Source: Magnetococcales bacterium (GTDB lineage Bacteria > Pseudomonadota > Magnetococcia > Magnetococcales > JADFWU01). From it: 64,000 nt of DNA. Shown here one piece after another: positions 23,368-32,826 of this stretch; the first letter of the stretch is position 1, and every line of letters starts with the position of its first letter. The notes below the pieces were generated by a model. The model saw nothing but the letters and a program-made list of their open reading frames with translations, had not been told where the DNA came from and made no database searches. A program made the position numbers and the translations under genes. The stretch lies in the NCBI GenBank assembly GCA_015234045.1, contig JADFWU010000011.1:4781-68780 (forward strand). The letters are read 5' to 3'.

Positions 23368-24461
23368 GGTTCACCTTGATCCGACAAACCGGATCCATCC
23401 GGCTGTTTTGACGGCTGACCCAGCCCTTGTTCTCCCATAAAGGGGAAAAGGCCCGGTCTGTTCTGTTTCATCTGCATGGTCGGCAGAAGCCGGTTGAAGT
23501 TCTTTGATCTCAAGAGGACGTAATCCCCCTCGCCTTTGGCACCGGATCGGAAGTATTCGTAGCGTTCAAAGCCGGTGATCTTGGCCAACAGATACCAGGG
23601 AAATGAGGAGATGAGAGTATTGAATATTCTCACCTGCTCATTATATTCATCACGTCGGTTCGCAATCCGGTTTTCAATCTCTACCAGCTTGTCCATCACC
23701 ATTTGATAGGTGGTGGAGGTTTTGATATCCGGGTACTGCTCAACCACTGCCAATAGACGACTCATTGCTGACAGTCCGGTGCTGTTCATGATCTTGTCCA
23801 ACGGCGATGATGAGGCACTTTTATCCGCCTTCAGCGCATCGGGTTTAGTTGCTGAACCGTCTGTCTCAACCCCGGCAGTGGCAGAAGAGTCAGCCACACT
23901 CCCTTCGACGGCTGGCGCTGTTTCTCCAGCCCCTTCCAGAACAGCGCTTGGCGCTTCTGGGACGGCAGAGAGATCCGCAGCCGATGGAGATTGGCCCAGC
24001 GCGCCGTTGTTCATCCCTGCAACACCGGTTAAATTCGTCGGGCTGTTCGGCGTGATGGCCGAAGGCCGCATCTTGTGCAGCAGACCAGAACGTACATCCG
24101 CCACATGACGGAACACCTCCTGCTCCAATGCCGCCTGATTGAGCGCCAGATTGACCAGATTGCCCATCAGGTTTTCCCGCCGTTGTAATGCATCTTCAAT
24201 ATGTCCGGCCGAGGAGAGTACTTGCTCTTCCAATGAAACAAACCGGTTGAAGTTATAAAGCGTCGTAACACCGAAAACCAATATGGAGACGATAGAAAGA
24301 AACACCACCAGATTCTGAGACTTGATCGGAGGCAGGCGCAGATTGTTCGAGCGCGACTCCTCCGCATAGAGCTGCCGCATCAGCTTTTTCATCTGATGCA
24401 CGCGCGCACTATTGTCCGTTTCCGGCCCCAATGCCTCCATATCGTTATTAAATCTGACCAT
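23364..24461 (-). CDS. mamQ: MamQ, LemA-like membrane protein
   Basis: 365 aa. A cytoplasmic N-terminus and a membrane helix (about 51-72, LVVFLSIVSILVFGVTTLYNF) precede a LemA-type helical domain. The core helices are RENLMGNLVNLALNQAALEQEVF and, after an inserted Ala/Ser/Pro-rich loop of about 90 residues, NRRDEYNEQVRIFN with SFPWYLLAKITGFERYEYF. MamQ is one of the few proteins required for magnetosome membrane formation. The long insert between the LemA helices is unusual compared with the compact form. Gene order mamA-mamQ-mamB matches known operons (without mamR). Confidence 0.92.
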   Translation of the reverse strand: MVRFNNDMEALGPETDNSARVHQMKKLMRQLYAEESRSNNLRLPPIKSQNLVVFLSIVSILVFGVTTLYNFNRFVSLEEQVLSSAGHIEDALQRRENLMGNLVNLALNQAALEQEVFRHVADVRSGLLHKMRPSAITPNSPTNLTGVAGMNNGALGQSPSAADLSAVPEAPSAVLEGAGETAPAVEGSVADSSATAGVETDGSATKPDALKADKSASSSPLDKIMNSTGLSAMSRLLAVVEQYPDIKTSTTYQMVMDKLVEIENRIANRRDEYNEQVRIFNTLISSFPWYLLAKITGFERYEYFRSGAKGEGDYVLLRSKNFNRLLPTMQMKQNRPGLFPFMGEQGLGQPSKQPDGSGLSDQGEP

Positions 24462-24478
24462 CGTCAGCGTGTCCGCCC

Positions 24479-25141
24479 TTAGCTAGAGATCTTATTCTCT
24501 TTGATTTCAGCCGTCTTTTTGAAAAAGACAATCGCTTCGTCATGCTTGCCCTGCTGGTCCAGAACAAAGCCGATTGACTGGTAGACTTTGGTTTCACTAG
24601 GACGGATCGCCAAAGCTTTCTCAAACGCTTCTAACGCTTTGTCATACTCTTTAATATGATCATAAGCGAGTCCCAAGCGGTAGTTGAGGTTGAAGTTTTC
24701 AGGATTGTTCTCCACCCCCTTGGCCAATACACCAGCCGCCTTTTCAAAATCCTTGGCTTGCAGATAGGCCATACCCAATATGGAACAGACACGTGCACTT
24801 GAGGAATCCTTTTCGATCACCTTCTCCAGCAAGGCGATACCATCCTTGGTGCGATCGGTCTTGAAGTAGCAATACCCCAGGTGAAACAGCACATCTTCAT
24901 CATCGGCATGGTGGACCAACACCGGCTCAAGCTGCTGAATCGCTAAGGCGTAGCGACCAGCCCGTGTGTGTTGAATGCCACGATCCCGATAAAAATCAAG
25001 TCGCAACTCTCCATCCACTGAGAAAACTGAATTAAATCCCCTGATGCTCGACTCAGCAATCCGTTTAAGAACCCGAGAAACGGAAAATGTAAAGAGACTC
25101 AACTCATCTACAAAACTTCCAGAGTTGGACTTATGGCTCAT
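24479..25141 (-). CDS. mamA: MamA, TPR scaffold protein
   Basis: 220 aa made almost wholly of tetratricopeptide repeats. The units from about residue 45 to 215 carry the usual A-x-x-x-F/L-x-K pattern (for example DEDVLFHLGYCYFKTDRTKDGIALLEKV and DKALEAFEKALAIRPSETKVYQSIGFVL). MamA assembles as a homo-oligomeric coat on the cytosolic magnetosome face and helps activate vesicles for biomineralisation. It lies between mamP and mamQ as usual. Confidence 0.95.
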   Translation of the reverse strand: MSHKSNSGSFVDELSLFTFSVSRVLKRIAESSIRGFNSVFSVDGELRLDFYRDRGIQHTRAGRYALAIQQLEPVLVHHADDEDVLFHLGYCYFKTDRTKDGIALLEKVIEKDSSSARVCSILGMAYLQAKDFEKAAGVLAKGVENNPENFNLNYRLGLAYDHIKEYDKALEAFEKALAIRPSETKVYQSIGFVLDQQGKHDEAIVFFKKTAEIKENKISS

Positions 25142-25163
25142 TGATCGTGTTCCTTCTTCACAC

Positions 25164-25955
25164 TTAGTTGGTGATCATCACATGACAGGCTTTACACGGA
25201 CCACGGTCCTGATGCGGCCTCGGCGCGTCAACAGAGATCGGCGGTGGCGGCAGGATAATTCCATCCGGGTCTGGCACCATGTGCCCTGTTGTGCCAACGG
25301 TATGACACCGAGTACAGGGTCCACGATACGGATGTGGCATAATTTCTCCCGGCAGAATCATCGGCGCCGTCTCCACCTGGGCATAGCCCAGATTATCTTC
25401 TGCACTCATAACAAATATCTTCTGCACACCCTTCCGATAAACGGTCATCGCCACGGAACGGCGTGCTTGTACTCTTTTGGAGACCTCAAGTAGATCATCC
25501 AGACTCTTGACCCGAGTTGCGTTGACAACCATCAATATATCCGCGGCCAACAAACCCGAAAGCGCCGCATTGAGCGACACCTCATCAATCAATAACCCTT
25601 CCAGCTTGGCCGGCAGCTTGAGCTTTTTTTTGATCTCACTGCTTAAAGGAATCGCTTCCAACCCCTGCCAATGCGCTTCTGAAAGCTGGACTTCCTTGGC
25701 AATAAACGGCTTGAGCGGTGGTGCGTTTTTCATAGGCCGCGCAACCATCATCTCACCGCGATTAAACGCCACTGTCTGCCCCAAACCAGCTGGTGAGATG
25801 GCTGAAGCCGTACCACCACCCATCACAGCCGGTGTCTGCGCAGTGCTTGCCTCAGGCAACTGATCATAATCCGGGGAGATAAACAGCGCACTCACCAGCC
25901 CCGCCAGCACAACAACCAAGCCGACAGCGACAATCATCGAGCCTGTCAGCCTCAT
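25164..25955 (-). CDS. mamP: MamP, PDZ-magnetochrome iron oxidase
   Basis: 263 aa from ATG 25955, which overlaps the mamO stop (ATGA); a longer frame from 26006 is less likely. N-terminal membrane anchor (about 5-25), a PDZ domain (about 95-180, with [15 protein letters not shown] and [20 protein letters not shown]), then two magnetochrome hemes, [10 protein letters not shown] and [10 protein letters not shown]. MamP is a known c-type cytochrome that oxidises ferrous iron and is needed for mature magnetite. All expected elements are present. Confidence 0.95.
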   Translation of the reverse strand: MRLTGSMIVAVGLVVVLAGLVSALFISPDYDQLPEASTAQTPAVMGGGTASAISPAGLGQTVAFNRGEMMVARPMKNAPPLKPFIAKEVQLSEAHWQGLEAIPLSSEIKKKLKLPAKLEGLLIDEVSLNAALSGLLAADILMVVNATRVKSLDDLLEVSKRVQARRSVAMTVYRKGVQKIFVMSAEDNLGYAQVETAPMILPGEIMPHPYRGPCTRCHTVGTTGHMVPDPDGIILPPPPISVDAPRPHQDRGPCKACHVMITN

Positions 25956-27982
25956 ATGACAAACATCCTCACCGCAATAATGAACATCAAAAACGCATAG
26001 ATCCAACGCAGAGCGTTCAATGGGAACAGAGTGGTCAACTTAGCGCCGATCAATCCACCCACATAAGCTCCCGGCAACATAATCAAACCCATGATCAGTG
26101 GCGTCTGCAATTCAAATGAACCGGATTGGACGCCGTGTATAATGGCGACTATCGAACCGGTCAGCGATGCATAAAACACCAGCACAGCACTATTGGCAAT
26201 CGCAGTTCGCAGCGGTAATTTTGCGACATAGCGTTGCAATGGCACTTCAATTACGCCACCGGTAATACCGAGGATGCCACTGATCAGTCCCATGGGTAGC
26301 CCTAACAGACCATGCATCGGCTTCTGACTGGTATCCGCATCACCTAGCTCACTATCCCATGACTGCTTCTCTATCGTCCGCGTGCCAAAAAAGCGCTGTA
26401 GTTTGGACCTAAACGGCGCATTCGCATTAACCACCGAGGGGTCGATTCCCTTTTTACGTTGATTGGACTCAAAAATCTCAACTAACATCTTGATGCTAAG
26501 CAGAACGGCAAAAATACCCAACAACCACTGAACCGTGGTCTTGCTGAGTATATTGCCGATAAAGTATCCAACAACGACACCACCAACCGCCCAGGGAATC
26601 AGTGGCTTGATCGCACTGAAGCGAACCAATCCCTCACGATGGTAGCGCAGTGCCGCAGCACCATAGATGATGATATTGGTCAAATAAGCCACAGGCCGTA
26701 CCAACAGCAGACCGTAGCCAAACAACCACATCAGACCGGTCACTTTGATAATGCCGCCGCCCATGGTCATCATGCCGCCACTGATGCCTGAAATAAGTCC
26801 TAAAAAAATCAAACCTGCAAAATCATTTAATGAATAACCGAGAACCCGAAATATGGGTTGATCGTTTGGATCAGCAAAAACAACACCGTTCATGGGATTA
26901 ACATTGGTCGCCACATTGATGCCCAGTTGGGTATCCATCCTCGCCTTGGCCAACTGCCACCAACGATCTGCCGGACGTTGAGAAGCAGGATCTGAGACAC
27001 CAGGCCCCAACACTGCTCCCGGCTCTGTACCGGGAACAGTCATGGCGACATTGACAGGACCTGCTGACGCAGGTCCGGCCTGTGCTGGAAGCAGATTGGC
27101 TGGCGCTAGCCGTGCTGCTTGAGGAAATTTCACCAACTCTTGAAAGTGGCGAATTAACGTCTGAGCAGGAATGGCGTAGCCCATCATCTGACCCGAAGCC
27201 GTGTTGACAACAATATTGATGCCGACCAGCTCATTATTATTATTGACCAGTGGGCCACCGCTTTGAGACCAATGATTGATGGCGTCTGTGGCAATCAGGT
27301 GGGTCAACTGGGTCTTGCCGACAATCACCGGTTGTTTCACAGCCTTACGCGCCACTGTTCCCATCTGACGCACCGCTTGCTGACCACGGGGATCGCCCAA
27401 CGCCACGACTGGATCGCCGATGCGTAGGGTTCCCCGTTTAGCAATGGGCAGGTAGGGAAAAGTATCCTGGGAAATCATCTTTAACAACGCCAGATTGTGT
27501 TCGGGTGCGACCTTGACGATCTTGGCGTTGTAAGGACGTGGACCCTGGGGCGTCTGCACCTGAATCATAATCCCTTTAAAATTCTGGATCTGATGCAGGG
27601 CGGTAACCACATACCCCTTGGGACTGACAATCACACCAGATCCCGCACTGAGATAACTGTCGGGTGGATTGCCCGGCATGGGATCTTTTGGCTTAACCGC
27701 AACATTGACCAGCGCCGAACGCGCCAACAACCCAGTCGGTGGCGGGACGGGCTGAGCCGGCGGGGTCAAAGCAACACCCATGGCATCCAGAAAGGGAGAA
27801 GACTCCACCGCATCCATTGGATCGGAAAAGAGTTGTCGGCCTTCCAGCAGGTCATCATGCTCCATGAGCAGATGCATGCTCCATGTCAGCGTTCCGATAT
27901 AGAAGATCAGCAGAAGTACTGCAGGTATCTTCCATCCCAAAACGCAGAATGGCGTTAATGGTTTCTTTGTATATCTTTTCAT
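25952..27982 (-). CDS. mamO: MamO, pseudo-protease fused to a TauE-like domain
   Basis: 676 aa. A membrane helix at about 18-40 is followed by a trypsin/HtrA-like domain (about 85-290). The triad positions read His130 (TALHQIQ), Asn163 where Asp is expected (EHNLALLK), and Ser241 (SQSGGPLV), so the fold is kept but the charge relay is broken. A linker leads to a TauE/SafE-type eight-helix domain (about 395-676, with [16 protein letters not shown] and [17 protein letters not shown]). MamO is known as a catalytically degenerate protease required for magnetite nucleation, and the TauE part is a candidate transporter. It starts 24 bases after mamM; no mamN is present. Confidence 0.95.
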   Translation of the reverse strand: MKRYTKKPLTPFCVLGWKIPAVLLLIFYIGTLTWSMHLLMEHDDLLEGRQLFSDPMDAVESSPFLDAMGVALTPPAQPVPPPTGLLARSALVNVAVKPKDPMPGNPPDSYLSAGSGVIVSPKGYVVTALHQIQNFKGIMIQVQTPQGPRPYNAKIVKVAPEHNLALLKMISQDTFPYLPIAKRGTLRIGDPVVALGDPRGQQAVRQMGTVARKAVKQPVIVGKTQLTHLIATDAINHWSQSGGPLVNNNNELVGINIVVNTASGQMMGYAIPAQTLIRHFQELVKFPQAARLAPANLLPAQAGPASAGPVNVAMTVPGTEPGAVLGPGVSDPASQRPADRWWQLAKARMDTQLGINVATNVNPMNGVVFADPNDQPIFRVLGYSLNDFAGLIFLGLISGISGGMMTMGGGIIKVTGLMWLFGYGLLLVRPVAYLTNIIIYGAAALRYHREGLVRFSAIKPLIPWAVGGVVVGYFIGNILSKTTVQWLLGIFAVLLSIKMLVEIFESNQRKKGIDPSVVNANAPFRSKLQRFFGTRTIEKQSWDSELGDADTSQKPMHGLLGLPMGLISGILGITGGVIEVPLQRYVAKLPLRTAIANSAVLVFYASLTGSIVAIIHGVQSGSFELQTPLIMGLIMLPGAYVGGLIGAKLTTLFPLNALRWIYAFLMFIIAVRMFVI

Positions 27983-28006
27983 GCTCCACGCCTGATAAAG
28001 ATCATG

Positions 28007-29002
28007 TCAATCTGACGAGCTGACGGGTTGTTGCTTGTCCAGCCCCTGAATTTGTTGACTCTCCTGATCAACTTGTTCACGCAGGACAGAAATTTCCTTC
28101 TTGATCTCACCAAACTCCGGCAGGCTCCCTTCTGCTGATCGGAATTGAATGGTGATATCGCCCACATGGGGAATACTCTCGATCAACCGCTGTTCCACCT
28201 GAAGGCTGACCGCATTGGCATCGCCAATGGAGATATCCGGATTGACTCCGATTTCAAGGAAAATCCAAACTTCCTGACCAACACGACGGGTGCGAATGTT
28301 TTCAATGCGTTGAACACCATCCACATTTTCAGAAACTTCCTGGATATGCTGAACCACCTCTGGAGAGGCCGCGTCATCCATCAAGCCTTTATAGGAGTCA
28401 AGAATCACCTGACCGCCGAGATAGAGCAGATGAATACACTCGAATACCGCTACTGCCGTATCAAGCCATGGCATGCCCAGATAGTGTGAGCCAATGATAC
28501 CGAGCGCCACTGCCAGTGAGGACCAACCATCCGCCTCATGATGCTGGGAGAGCACCATCACCATGGGACTGTTTATGTTGTGGGCCACACAGCGGGTGTA
28601 GTAGCGGAGATAGATATTGACCGCTACGATAAAAACCGCCGTCCACAGCGCGATCAGATGGGGTGTCTGATGTTCTGTTTCCATCAGATTTCCGGCTGCA
28701 TAGATCAGAAACAGCAGTGTGACCACCACCAAAATGATGCCGATCACCATTGAGAGCAGAAACTCGATCTTGCCGTAACCAAACCGATGCTCATCATCCA
28801 AGGGCTTTTTGGCAAACTTGAGCCCCAAAATGATCAAGAACGATGTGATGACATCTTTGCCGGAATAGAGCGCGTCAACCAACAACGCATGTGAGCCCGA
28901 CAGGATGCCGACAAAGATTTTTAATACGGAAAGCGCCAGATTGGTCAATAGACCAACCCAACCGACAAACCGATAACAGACTATGCATTTCGCGTAACTC
29001 AT
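28007..29002 (-). CDS. mamM: MamM, cation diffusion facilitator
   Basis: 331 aa, CDF family, begins MSYAKCIVC. Metal-site motifs are DALYSGKDV in helix 2 (the Tyr-for-His variant typical of MamM) and HHEADGWSSL in helix 5. The C-terminal cytoplasmic domain (about 210-295) is followed by a 35-residue acidic/coiled tail. MamM pairs with and stabilises MamB and helps load iron into the vesicle. The 25-base gap to mamO supports cotranscription. Confidence 0.95.
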   Translation of the reverse strand: MSYAKCIVCYRFVGWVGLLTNLALSVLKIFVGILSGSHALLVDALYSGKDVITSFLIILGLKFAKKPLDDEHRFGYGKIEFLLSMVIGIILVVVTLLFLIYAAGNLMETEHQTPHLIALWTAVFIVAVNIYLRYYTRCVAHNINSPMVMVLSQHHEADGWSSLAVALGIIGSHYLGMPWLDTAVAVFECIHLLYLGGQVILDSYKGLMDDAASPEVVQHIQEVSENVDGVQRIENIRTRRVGQEVWIFLEIGVNPDISIGDANAVSLQVEQRLIESIPHVGDITIQFRSAEGSLPEFGEIKKEISVLREQVDQESQQIQGLDKQQPVSSSD

Positions 29003-29117
29003 GGACGAGTATTCTTCTTCTATCTAACGTACATGAAAAGGGGACAGGACTCCCCTTACACCCCTGACCATGAAAGATCACCGCATGACTTTCATAGTAA
29101 TCGTCATGAGACAGAGA

Positions 29118-29321
29118 TCAGTCTCTGGGAAACCGTCTTGTGCGACGGGTAACAAGCCGCAACGTCGCCAGCGCAAATCCGAAAATGATGGCTCCGACAA
29201 TAACGAGAATCAGTGGAATTTCCACAGCCGGCCCAAAGATGAAGCGAACCGGTACGATCATCAAGTTTTGCGAAGCAAATGCCAGAACAAAAATGGCTAT
29301 AATCAGGTAAACAATTGCCAT
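29118..29321 (-). CDS. mamL: MamL, small LapA-like membrane protein
   Basis: 67 aa with two hydrophobic helices (about 2-20 and 34-54) and a strongly basic C-terminal tail (LRLVTRRTRRFPRD). The middle FASQNLMIVPVRFIFG is the LapA-like signature. MamL is essential for membrane invagination, and its basic amphipathic tail has been proposed to bend the membrane. Position before mamM is canonical. Confidence 0.93.
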   Translation of the reverse strand: MAIVYLIIAIFVLAFASQNLMIVPVRFIFGPAVEIPLILVIVGAIIFGFALATLRLVTRRTRRFPRD

Positions 29322-29376
29322 TATTTCACTACATCCTGATACGACATCACCTTCAGATGGGCTGTACTATCCATAT

Positions 29377-29703
29377 TTACAGTTTTTCTGCCCAATTACC
29401 GACCACTGGGAACTTCCAAGCACGTCCCATGATCACCGACATCACTCCGATAATGGAGAGCACGATACAGATAAAACTGGACATGCCGAAAAACAGTCTG
29501 CCGATCCCTGGAATGACCAGGGTATAGACTGCCAACACTTCCCAGATCCACAAGACCACGCCCTGCCGACTGTGAAATCGTACATATTCGTCGCTGCGAT
29601 TCAGCAATAGAGCCACCAGGGAGAGAATCCCAAAATAACTCATCGCGGCCAGCACCTTGGCCGATAGAGTGGGCTCTACCCGCAACACATTTGATTGATC
29701 CAT
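29377..29703 (-). CDS. mamF: MamF/MmsF family membrane protein
   Basis: 108 aa from ATG 29703 (GGAG eight bases upstream); two upstream in-frame codons are also possible. Three hydrophobic helices in a DUF4870-type arrangement: AAMSYFGILSLVALLLN, RQGVVLWIWEVLAVYTLVIP and FICIVLSIIGVMSVI, with the conserved YVRFHSRQG between helices 1 and 2. Members of the family influence magnetite crystal size and maturation. A second copy of the family lies at 36660-36998. Location between mamK and mamL is as I remember for Magnetococcus-type clusters. Confidence 0.88.
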   Translation of the reverse strand: MDQSNVLRVEPTLSAKVLAAMSYFGILSLVALLLNRSDEYVRFHSRQGVVLWIWEVLAVYTLVIPGIGRLFFGMSSFICIVLSIIGVMSVIMGRAWKFPVVGNWAEKL

Positions 29704-29754
29704 TCTCATCACTCCAATTGTTCAGCTGTCACTATCGATAGAATCGACAGGTAA

Positions 29755-30795
29755 TCAGCTACCGGTGACCTGTCCAACCTGTTCCCAATACTCTGGTGGC
29801 AACTCAGAGGCCAGTTTCAAGGCGCCGGCACTACCTGAATAATCAGGATCTGCAACACACTGAACCAGCACTTCGCCATACTCTTTCATCTGGTTCATGA
29901 TCATCTCTTCAATACCTTTGATGGCAGCGCCACCTCCGGTCAGATAGATATTTTTCAGTGCTTCGCTCTGGTCTTCCGGATCAAACACCATGATCAATGT
30001 TTGCAGGTGTTCAACAATCTCAGCCACAATGGTTTCACAGGCCACACGAAGCTCTTCGGTGATATCGCTCTTGACCGGTTTACCATCAATACGCAGCTCA
30101 AGTTCGATCACCTCTTCGGCTTCACCGACAAAAGCGTAATCTTCCTTGATTTTACGTGCCAGATGCTTGGTAAACTGAACATTGGGATATTTATCAATGA
30201 TCAGGTTTTTCAGAACAAAATCTATATAGTTGCCCGCCTTGAGCACAGTCACCTGCTCTTCCATACCGGGAATAATACCCTTCATGGCACAGATGTCCGT
30301 GGTGCCGGCACCAATATCAATAATAATAGCATTGTTCAGCTTGCCGATCTGGTAGGCGACCATGAACGGCTCGGAAACTACCATGGAGAGTGACATCAAC
30401 TCACCGGTGATCTTCAGCAACTGGTTTTTATTGAACAGTGAGGCGCGCGCAGGCACACCGACAACGCCGCAAATACGGTCGCCCGGCTGTGGGTTGGCCT
30501 CATTGATCATATTTTTGATCAATAGTTTGGCTGCTTCAGCAGCCTGATCATTGGCTTCCTTGAGAACCCCATCCTCCAAAGGATAATGGAGATCCAGATA
30601 GGATTGCCGCTGTAGCGCCTCTTCACCGATGACATGAGAACGTCCCATCAGTTTCACACCGATGATATCCTTGGGATAACCAACCACCGAGTGGGTCACT
30701 GCCTTGGTGCCCCGACTGGACATCATCATGGTGCGGGAGGTCCCCAGGTCGATGCCAAGGAGAAGGGTATTGTTTGGGTGGCTCATATTCTTCAT
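29755..30795 (-). CDS. mamK: MamK, actin-like filament protein
   Basis: 346 aa. Actin/MreB-fold motifs: phosphate-1 GIDLGTSRT (about 13-21), phosphate-2 IIDIGAGTTDI near 160, and adenosine motif YLTGGGAAIKGIEEM near 300. MamK polymerises into the filament that aligns and positions the magnetosome chain. GGAGTGAG precedes the ATG. The upstream gene at 30874 is in the usual mamJ position. Confidence 0.96.
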   Translation of the reverse strand: MKNMSHPNNTLLLGIDLGTSRTMMMSSRGTKAVTHSVVGYPKDIIGVKLMGRSHVIGEEALQRQSYLDLHYPLEDGVLKEANDQAAEAAKLLIKNMINEANPQPGDRICGVVGVPARASLFNKNQLLKITGELMSLSMVVSEPFMVAYQIGKLNNAIIIDIGAGTTDICAMKGIIPGMEEQVTVLKAGNYIDFVLKNLIIDKYPNVQFTKHLARKIKEDYAFVGEAEEVIELELRIDGKPVKSDITEELRVACETIVAEIVEHLQTLIMVFDPEDQSEALKNIYLTGGGAAIKGIEEMIMNQMKEYGEVLVQCVADPDYSGSAGALKLASELPPEYWEQVGQVTGS

Positions 30796-30873
30796 CTGAT
30801 CTCACTCCACTGAATCATCTCGTTCGTTTTGAAGAACTGTGACAGTTCAACACCGCTCAGGATATCGTTTATT

Positions 30874-32772
30874 CTATTCTTGTTCGTCCGATTTTCCTGA
30901 CGATCTAAAGGATCGAAAGATAGCGCTGGTTACGGAAACTATAGGCATGGTAATCACACCGATTGAACCTATAGCGATATTGCCACTGCCCTTGATAATT
31001 TCACCAGCACCATGAACAACCTCTTCAGCGCCACTCACAAGACGGCCTGCCATCTTTCCAGTACCGCTCTCGTTCGGTTCAGTCGGCTGTTCTACGGATT
31101 TCTTGCCGGACTCACCACCCATAAGAGAGCTGCCTACATTCACAACACCGCCGACCATATCGCCCAGGGCGTTGTAAATTCCTCGTCCAAGTGACTCGAC
31201 AACAACATCCACTGAACCATCTGGATTCACCCGGCGGGTTAAACTGGCCGGACGGCTTCCCCCAGGTCCTGAACCAGCCTCTCCTGGCATTTCATACTCT
31301 TCACCTTGAAGATGCTTGAGAAAGGCTTCCTGAACCTCAATCTGTTGGGCAGAACGGTAAGGCTCCGGCTCCATATCGCGATAGGCCATCCCATGAACAC
31401 GCAGTTCTGGTGGAATCAGACCAAACGGCTTCTCTTCAACTACCTGTTCATCGTCGGTCGTCGCCACATCTTCCGTTCCTGGTTTTTGTACATCAGCTGC
31501 CGCAGCTGCCGCAGGTGCCGCTGCCGCAGGTGCTGCTGCCACAGGTGCCGCTGCCGCAGTTGCCGATCTTTCCACTTTGGGAGGGGCACCACTGAGTTTC
31601 TGATCAAGAAAGCTTTGGAACTTGGCTTCCGATTCGCTCAGTGTTCTTGGCTCGGCAACCTTGGGTTTTTCCACATCTTTTGGTTGCATATCTTTCCTTG
31701 CGACCTCTTGTTTCCCCTTTTGTTCAATCGACTTTCTGGCATCTTCACGAATCGCCTGCAAAATACGCTCTTTTTCAGCCTGTTCAACAATTGATGCCTC
31801 CGAACCCTGCTGAGCTGTAGCTGGCATACCAGCCTTCTTGCCGACTTTAGGGGGCACGCGTCTGGGCTTGGGCCTTTTGGTCTTCACCTTGGGTATAACT
31901 GGTTTTTCAAATGGCTTTTTGCCTCTACCATTAGCGCCACGTTGGCCGAACCTCTGGGCCTCTTTCGAGCCGTTTGTACTTTTGGTCTCAGCAGAACCGA
32001 ATGGTTTCGACTTTGGAAATGGCTTGGACTCAGCACCTTTGGCTTCACCAGGCGCGTCATCATCAAACTCAATACCAAACGGTTTTGATTTTGGCAGTTT
32101 TTTCGCCGTCGTTTTTGGTAGCGGCTTGGGTAACGTTCTCTTGGCTGCAATATCCAGTTTTTTGTCCTCAGGCTTATCGTCACCACTGGGCTTTGATGCT
32201 GCAAAGAGCTTCGCACCTGGTGTTAATTCGCCCTTGCCTACCTCTGCCTTATCAGTCTTGATCTCTTTTTCATCAGAAGGTCTGGATTTCTTGCCTCTTT
32301 TGCCACCCTTCGACGGCCAAGTCGATTTAGCAGCTTTGGCATCCTTCTTCTTTTCAGCAGTGGAACTGTCCACCTTGTTGTCATCCTTTGCCTTCTGTTC
32401 AGCAGATCCAGCAGACTTTTCATCCTTCTTATCGGTAGGTTTATCTGCTTTATCCGCTTTTTTGTCGTCTGCCTTTACAGTATCGGTGGACTCAGAAGAG
32501 TCCTTTGTAGCCACTGGAGGCTGTAATGCATCAAGCAGTTTTTTCTCTGCTTCTGATTGTTGTTCAATATTTTTTTTGGAAGTTCTACTCTTTTTTCCCA
32601 TAGCCTTATCCTCTAAAGACGAGACCTTATCCTCTAAAGACGAGACCTTATCATTCGGCGTTTGTTTTCCTTCAGGTATAGAAGGATCACCTCCTTGTGA
32701 CCAACCAGATTGTGCGCCATCCACGGTTTGGGGTGCTGTTTTACCCGCTTCATCTTTCCAAGATCTGGTCAT
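30874..32772 (-). CDS. large low-complexity protein in the mamJ position
   Basis: 632 aa with no recognised domain. It is Lys/Asp/Ala/Pro-rich and probably disordered through about residue 470, with small internal repeats: KVSSLEDK twice near residue 45, KSKPFG twice, and an Ala/Pro run (AAAPAAAAPAAAA) near 425. A central helix (EKERILQAIREDARKSIE) breaks the disorder. The C-terminal 130 residues alternate Gly-rich and hydrophobic segments (NALGDMVGGVVNVGSSLMGG and GSGNIAIGSIGVITMPIVSV) that could associate with a membrane. It lies between mamE and mamK exactly where mamJ, the acidic linker joining magnetosomes to the MamK filament, lies in other genera. A functional substitute for MamJ is a reasonable hypothesis, but sequence similarity is not evident to me. 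Confidence 0.75.
   Translation of the reverse strand: MTRSWKDEAGKTAPQTVDGAQSGWSQGGDPSIPEGKQTPNDKVSSLEDKVSSLEDKAMGKKSRTSKKNIEQQSEAEKKLLDALQPPVATKDSSESTDTVKADDKKADKADKPTDKKDEKSAGSAEQKAKDDNKVDSSTAEKKKDAKAAKSTWPSKGGKRGKKSRPSDEKEIKTDKAEVGKGELTPGAKLFAASKPSGDDKPEDKKLDIAAKRTLPKPLPKTTAKKLPKSKPFGIEFDDDAPGEAKGAESKPFPKSKPFGSAETKSTNGSKEAQRFGQRGANGRGKKPFEKPVIPKVKTKRPKPRRVPPKVGKKAGMPATAQQGSEASIVEQAEKERILQAIREDARKSIEQKGKQEVARKDMQPKDVEKPKVAEPRTLSESEAKFQSFLDQKLSGAPPKVERSATAAAAPVAAAPAAAAPAAAAAADVQKPGTEDVATTDDEQVVEEKPFGLIPPELRVHGMAYRDMEPEPYRSAQQIEVQEAFLKHLQGEEYEMPGEAGSGPGGSRPASLTRRVNPDGSVDVVVESLGRGIYNALGDMVGGVVNVGSSLMGGESGKKSVEQPTEPNESGTGKMAGRLVSGAEEVVHGAGEIIKGSGNIAIGSIGVITMPIVSVTSAIFRSFRSSGKSDEQE
32604..32651 (-). 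repeat. 21-bp tandem repeat encoding VSSLEDK
   Basis: A 21-base unit (CCTTATCCTCTAAAGACGAGA) is present twice in perfect tandem at 32604-32645, followed by the start of a third copy. It encodes the duplicated heptad VSSLEDK near the N-terminus of the protein in the mamJ position. Perfect identity means a recent or unstable expansion. Confidence 0.85.
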
Positions 32773-32826
32773 ATTTTTCTCCCAAAATACGATGCATCAC
32801 AATCAGTACAGTTAACAGTAACTACA

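Noticed and set aside
31838-32815. 325-aa antisense frame opposite the mamJ-position gene
   Set aside because: It is a mirror of Lys/Ser/Pro-rich coding sequence, giving a Ser/Phe/Leu-rich translation with no domain; the sense gene has operon context.
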